From Mercenaria mercenaria (lineage: Eukaryota > Mollusca > Bivalvia > Venerida > Veneridae), in contig NC_069378.1 in NCBI RefSeq assembly GCF_021730395.1, positions 44,529,001 to 44,593,000 on the forward strand: 64,000 nucleotides of DNA, in the 5' to 3' direction. Both the position numbers and the translations under genes were made by a program. Within the stretch, counting starts at the first letter, position 1; each line of letters begins with the position of its first letter. Of the stretch, positions 58,747 through 64,000 are shown piece after piece. The notes under the pieces were generated by a model. It made no database searches. It saw only the letters and a program-made list of their open reading frames with translations, and was not told where the DNA came from.

Positions 58747-61700
58747 CTAGTCTTCAAATTTAGGATCGTATTTCGGACAAACGGGTAGAAACCCAACGCC
58801 TCGGAACCGTTTAAGAATTTTGTCGAAGTACGGAATGACGTAAATTGTTTTCGCCAGTTTCTTAGCCCTTTTGTCCTCACTGACACATTTTGGTGTCTCG
58901 GATTCGTCAACTCCTGCCTTAAACTCGTCTTGCCATGCGACGATACCACGTTCTTCTCTGGTCCCTGACACAAGGAAAATGTTAGTTGTAACATAAGTCG
59001 TACAATATTGTGTAAAACAGAATTGTTTTATCAATTTTTACCCAGTTCTTAAAAATGTAAATATTGTTGCCAGTTCTATAAAGTAATTGCGATATTTTGA
59101 ACTTAATTGTCGTTAGAACTTTATCTATAATTATCTGTTTTGATTTTCTGATTCAACGTTTTCATAGTTCCCTCGTCTTGGCGGGGCGGTTTATTAGATC
59201 ACATTGAGGCGACAGAAGGTATCTACAAAACCAGAACATTTAAGAAATATTTTCCTTGAATTACTTCAAATTCCAAACACTGACAGAACTACATACAGTG
59301 TGTTTAAACTAAATCAAACTAATACGGAATGTGTATCTATAACATCAAGGCTAAATTCAAAAACCAGTATACTGCTCTTGAGTTAGCCTAATATTCGGTA
59401 ATTTACACTGACTGCTAAACAGAGATTGTTCACCTGATTGCATTCGTAGTTATACAGAAAAACAAAGATAAATATCAAACAGAGTATGCCACGTTCTAAA
59501 AATGTAGCCTCCCAAAAACAAAACCCACAGCATGCAGATGTGCACACTACTAACACACACATACAAAGAAAACACACGAGGACAAAACAAACAAATAAAG
59601 GAACACAGTGGGGCACCGCCTTGGAACGGTCAGTGGCAAAAAACACCTCCCTCTGGAAAGTTTAATCCTCTAGAAGCAAGAAGGTATTTCTCTGTAATAT
59701 CAAGGTCAAGTCTGATAAAAAAACAAGTATTTCTAGAGTTACTGCCCTTAAAATAGTCAAAATGTATATTCTTTGATCTCAGCAATACTAATACCAAATA
59801 TGTGTTATAATTAGTTACTGTAAAATCTGAGCCAGTCTGATAAATAACCATCCACTTCAAATAAGGATCTTCACACATGGTCATTGAAGTAGTCGAAAAT
59901 GTAAAATAGACAGCTCAATAACCGGAGTGTTTTAAAAGTTACAATTCAAAGTATTGTTGCGGCTATGCTGTCTCCTTTTAGGATCTTGTATTTTTATCGA
60001 CGCTGATAACTTCCTCTTTCAGTTTGTTTAATGTTTTTATTTCAGGACCAGTTCAAAATAAAATGTTATTAACCATTCGATAATTTTGAATTACAAAGAT
60101 GATTTTTCTAACCATATTTTGTGTTGTAAAAACCAACATGAAATACCTGGCATTGTGTTGTCAAAGAAACAAGCCAATAAACCCGCCATAAACACCGGGT
60201 TTGCCATCAGCATCGTTATTGTATTATCAAGATCTTTTGAACCTGTAAATCAAATACAGATTTATATAAATGTTGCATTATTCCATAAATAATGAGGAGT
60301 AAACTTGATCTTCAAATTTCATGATTGGGCATCCGTGGCCGAGGGGTCAAGGTAACGGACTTCAGAGTTTTTTTAGAAATCCATTATAAAACTTGGAAGA
60401 CTTTTGAGCCGCTTACTTTCATTTGACGCAGTATTTACAGTATTACTCGGAAATATCTTAAATGACTGTAAAAGAATATGTCGTGCAAATACACATTTAA
60501 TAGCTAGTTTTCTTTAAGTGTACTGCAGTTATTTGCGCCGCTATTTTTCATATTATGTCTATGTACAAATAACGCCATTATATACATGTTTATGTACATG
60601 TACAAATAACGCCATTTTACAAATTGTGTCCATATACTCATAACGCTTTCTTTACATATTTTATCCATATACCAATTACGCCATTTTATCCAGTTGAAGA
60701 GTAACTTGACTCTGCAATGAAAATGATCTAGCGTAACAAGTTTCATTGGGATTCATCTAAATGTGGCGTTTGTTTGCGCGACACACAACCATTTACAAAT
60801 AATGCAAACAAAGATCCTCAACTCTGCAATGCTTAGACCAACACAGGGAATTATGCAACACATGCATTTAATAGTGATCATATGTATAAAACAAGGACAG
60901 AAGTCCAAGAAAAAAGCCAAATTAAGGAAGGCAGCAACCCGTACAACACCTACATACAGAAATAGGATGTACATGTAATCGTCTCGATAACAATGTCATG
61001 CACATATTATTATCAGATAATTACGTGCATGGTGTCTCATTGGAATTCCGTTGAAGGTGCGGGTGCAGTATGCACCACGGTATTGATTTGCAAGGGGCTA
61101 ACTAACTAGCGTACGAATATTCCATTTTATACTCCATCCTCACTTTGTTTGTGATAAACGAGCGTACGATTATTCCATTTTATATTCCACCCACCCTAGT
61201 TTCGTTTGCGGGGTAATCGTAATATTACATCAGACAAAATATTGATAACATACCCGTCAAAATGGCATCTTTAGAGTTGTTAATCCAGTACTGCAACATC
61301 ATAGCAACCAACATAGATATTCCAATTATTGACAGGTTACGCCTCGAATTAAGGTCAATGAATTGGAGGTTTGACAGCATAACTCCGGCAAGGACCCCAA
61401 AACTGATGATTTGTAATCCGCCAATGACAGGATACGGAATCGTGACAAGAAAAGCTCCAATCTTTCCAATTATTCCAAGAAACATGAAAATTATACCAAG
61501 CAGTTGAAACACTCGTAGACTTGCAACCTGTGTGTTATGATGTGCAGAAATGTAATAAATTGGAAAACATCATTTGAACATTCAAATGAACCAGTGGACT
61601 GATGGATATTAGTACAGTTTATAGTACAGTATCGAATTTTAAAGTTACACATTTTATGACAAATATTACTTTTTATGTCAAGGAAATTTAACGGAGTACA

Positions 61701-64000
61701 GTTTACACAACTTTAATATTATTATGCCTACTTTGACAAGAAATATACATGTCTAAACTAAGAAGATATTGCAATATAACGTTGAAAAGAATTTTAAAGA
61801 GTATCATGTTTACATTCACCCTAGTGTTTTGTTTTTCAAAAAGAAATGTCCTTGTGTTTTGCTTTTCAGAAAATTTACCCTAATGCATTGTTTTTAAAAA
61901 GAAACATTTAACTTAGTGTTTTCCGTTTTAAAAACATTTACTAAAGTGTTTTGCATAAATTTACAAAAAACATTTACCGTAGAAGTATTTAAATTTACCT
62001 TAGTTATTCCTATTGCACCAATATTGCCTCCAAATGTTGATGTAGCATGCCCAGCCCCAGCTGCTCCTGCAATAAAACTCAGCAACCCTTCAACTGCAAT
62101 ACCACGACTGACAGCATGCTTCGGTGGAGGCGGAGCTTCGATAACTTTCACGCATGCGTAGTAATCACCGATAGAATCAATTATCGATGCAAGTGTAGCA
62201 ATCAGAAAGGAAATTAATGCACCGGTATCGTACCTAGGGCGACCAAATTGTCCTGTAAAATTAAAGTTCAGTCAAGCTACCTAATCACAGAGTAAATATA
62301 TTTACGAATACTGTGGTATAAAACATACATTGATTTTAAAACTAAACTATAAGCTTTATAAAATGAACAAAAGAAATGACAACTGGAAATAAATATCAAA
62401 TTTTGAAAAAAAAAGTTAATTTTATTCCTCATTTCAAAAAGAGTCGTTGCGACCAGGTAAAATTTGTAAAAAAAAAGAATAAATTATATATATTTTAATT
62501 TCAGTAGCACTTTCATCAATCTAATTAAAACAATCTCCTACTATTGCTACGCATTGGATCTGAAGACAATCGATAGAGGGTCACGTTCAGACGACCTTTC
62601 CGCTAGCCAATCCGAACTTTACTTTCAACATTTTGAAATTGCAAGTAGAAGTTAAATAATCTTTATTTAGACTGGGATTCCAATTTTAGATATGTGATTA
62701 TCACGGATTTATAATACTTAATATGACCACATCTAGAAATTTCTAAATTGTGACATAATAAAATAATAAAGTAATTAAAGATTAAAGATAGATATGGTGG
62801 AATCCTCGCCTAGAAAACAACAAATGTGTTTTGTGCAGTTTGAAGGTTTGTGCAATTTTGAAGGTTAAGCCAAACGTTTGTTAAACGAGTAAACTAATTG
62901 CTTCAAATGAAAATAGATTGGTCGAAATAAAAATAGCGATATTGGAAATCCGATTACACAAAACGATGGCCGTCATATCTTAATTTATGAAGATTGAGTA
63001 CTTTAGTCAGATTGCACCTTCACCTACTGGTTGAAAAAAATAAAATGAGACTCTTAACTTAAAATGTCTTTTCGTATTGAATTCACCAAACGAGTTGAAT
63101 AAACAAAGTATATTTATTCACCATAATAAATTATAAGTGGAAAAAAAAGTAATATTCTTTCACACAAGTTAGACTTTTCATTTGAAACGTAGACATTTCT
63201 TCTATCTAGACTTGTGATATACAAAGTACATACGACCAACGTCTTATATACTTGAAACTACGGCAACGTCAAAACATTATCATTCTAATGTAACAGTAAA
63301 ATAAGACATTGCGGCTTTTCACTCTTCCTCAAACATGATAAAATATATAATACCTGGATATGGAAAAATAAGCCATTTTGTTTCACCAATAATGTAAGTG
63401 CGAGAGTCTGTTCTAGCGTAGTAATCTAGACTTGTTGGAGACTCATCATATCCACCAGCGGTCGTAACGATCCAACTTACGAACCAGCCCACCATAGTTG
63501 CGAGGAGTATCTGGAAAATCAGCAATGTTCTATGAACTGTTATTAAGCATCTTTTGAATCTTATTTAAGCCGAAATTGTCCCGTGTTTTTGACATAGCAT
63601 CGTCACAGGGTAATGCCAAGAGGCGTGTTCAAAAGTCAGACGGACTAGTCCTTTGCAACAAATTAAGACTAAATCCTAATGACAAGGACATCATGTGATT
63701 CAGCATTGAAATTAAATGGAAAATCAAAGCGCGATTTCAATATAAAAACTTCCGTGAACAAAGCTTGCGTACGTCACATATATGAGCAAAGCTGGTATAT
63801 ATTTCTTCATTCCAAATTTAAAACAAGGTCATTATGTAACTTACAGAAGCTTCCATTTTATTTGCGCCACTTGAACAAGTTTTAAGTCTTAATCGTTAGA
63901 TTTTATATTTGTAGAACAATGAGACTCGCATACAAATTTAAAGACTTACCGAAAACATTTTATGAAACAAAGACCACTTGACGTGGAAGCCACGTGATTT
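58747..64000 (-). CDS. SLC23-type nucleobase/ascorbate transporter, C-terminal part
   Basis: Six coding exons in transcript order: 64000-63950 (cut by the edge), 63510-63354, 62252-61999, 61527-61254, 60242-60147 and 58964-58747. They total 1050 nt, in frame, 349 aa plus stop. Family marks include ILLATMVGWFVSW, ARTD, SIGDYYAC, APPPPKHAVSRGI, NIGAIGITK, LSNLQFIDLNSRRNL, DNTMPG and TREERGI. These are the second half of a nucleobase-ascorbate transporter with several membrane helices and a cytoplasmic tail. Known for the family: sodium- or proton-coupled uptake of ascorbate or nucleobases. Odd: the acidic residue before SIGDYY is D rather than E, and the residue before NIG in the NAT signature is G rather than E/Q/P. 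Substrate may therefore differ. The first half and promoter lie to the right of the window. Confidence 0.9.
59380..59670. repeat. dispersed repeat fragment in SLC23 last intron
   Basis: Between exons 60147 and 58964. Contains AAACACACGAGGACAAAAC, AACACAGTGGGGCACC and GGAACGGTCAGTGGC, words shared with 30.34-30.5 kb and (inverted) 23.2-23.3 kb. No exon. Confidence 0.45.
60326..60430 (+). mobile_element. tRNA-like SINE head fragment
   Basis: GGGCATCCGTGGCCGAGGGG with TCAAGGTAACGGACTTCAG resembles the A-box half of a tRNA-Leu/Ser-like SINE head. The B box and body are not clear. In an intron of the SLC23-type gene. Confidence 0.4.
62253..63353. other. intron of the SLC23-type gene
   Basis: AT-rich, no further exon or recognisable repeat seen. 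Confidence 0.5.

Overview
The window reads as animal nuclear DNA from a bivalve mollusc, most likely a venerid-type clam. It is AT-rich with small exons in long introns. It carries RUDI/V-SINE-like copies, pearl-like elements with tandem cores, a highly symmetrical foldback MITE, and genes of the secreted C1q/C-type lectin kind that are expanded in bivalves. The species call is inference; no search could be run.

Five genes can be modelled exon by exon. (A) 1-4201, minus, cut by the left edge: signal peptide, Ly6/uPAR three-finger module, ShKT module, then off the window. (B) 15018-27646, minus, complete: a tandem paralogue of A with the same exon sizes. It continues into three TSP1 modules and a C-terminal C1q domain (460 aa, ten coding exons, all modules bounded by phase-1 introns). 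(C) 28662-37455, plus: a 162-aa secreted C-type lectin with an EPN motif. (D) about 40978-42624, plus: a secreted Cys-rich protein of about nine ephrin-receptor-like (GCC2/GCC3-type) modules, first exon not found. (E) 58747-64000, minus, cut by the right edge: the C-terminal 349 residues of an SLC23-type nucleobase/ascorbate transporter. Both of its expected substrate-binding glutamates appear replaced.

Genes A-D are all predicted secreted, disulphide-rich recognition-type proteins. A local cluster of extracellular or innate-immune genes is plausible but is inference.

The rest is mobile DNA. It includes a fossil BEL/Pao LTR element (about 44.26-51.12 kb) and a 4.3-kb TIR element in the first intron of the lectin. 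Three pearl/Helentron-like elements are present (25.6, 52.7 and 56.7 kb), one of them inserted in a TTAA-bounded MITE whose empty counterpart lies at 13.9 kb. There are also several tRNA-derived SINEs, foldback MITEs, a 54-bp minisatellite grown from an intron-exon junction of gene B, and homopolymer tracts. The most interesting signals are the Ly6-ShKT-TSP1(3)-C1q architecture, the minisatellite that repeats the exon-4 splice acceptor about 15 times, the altered SLC23 binding site, and the nested insertion with its empty site.
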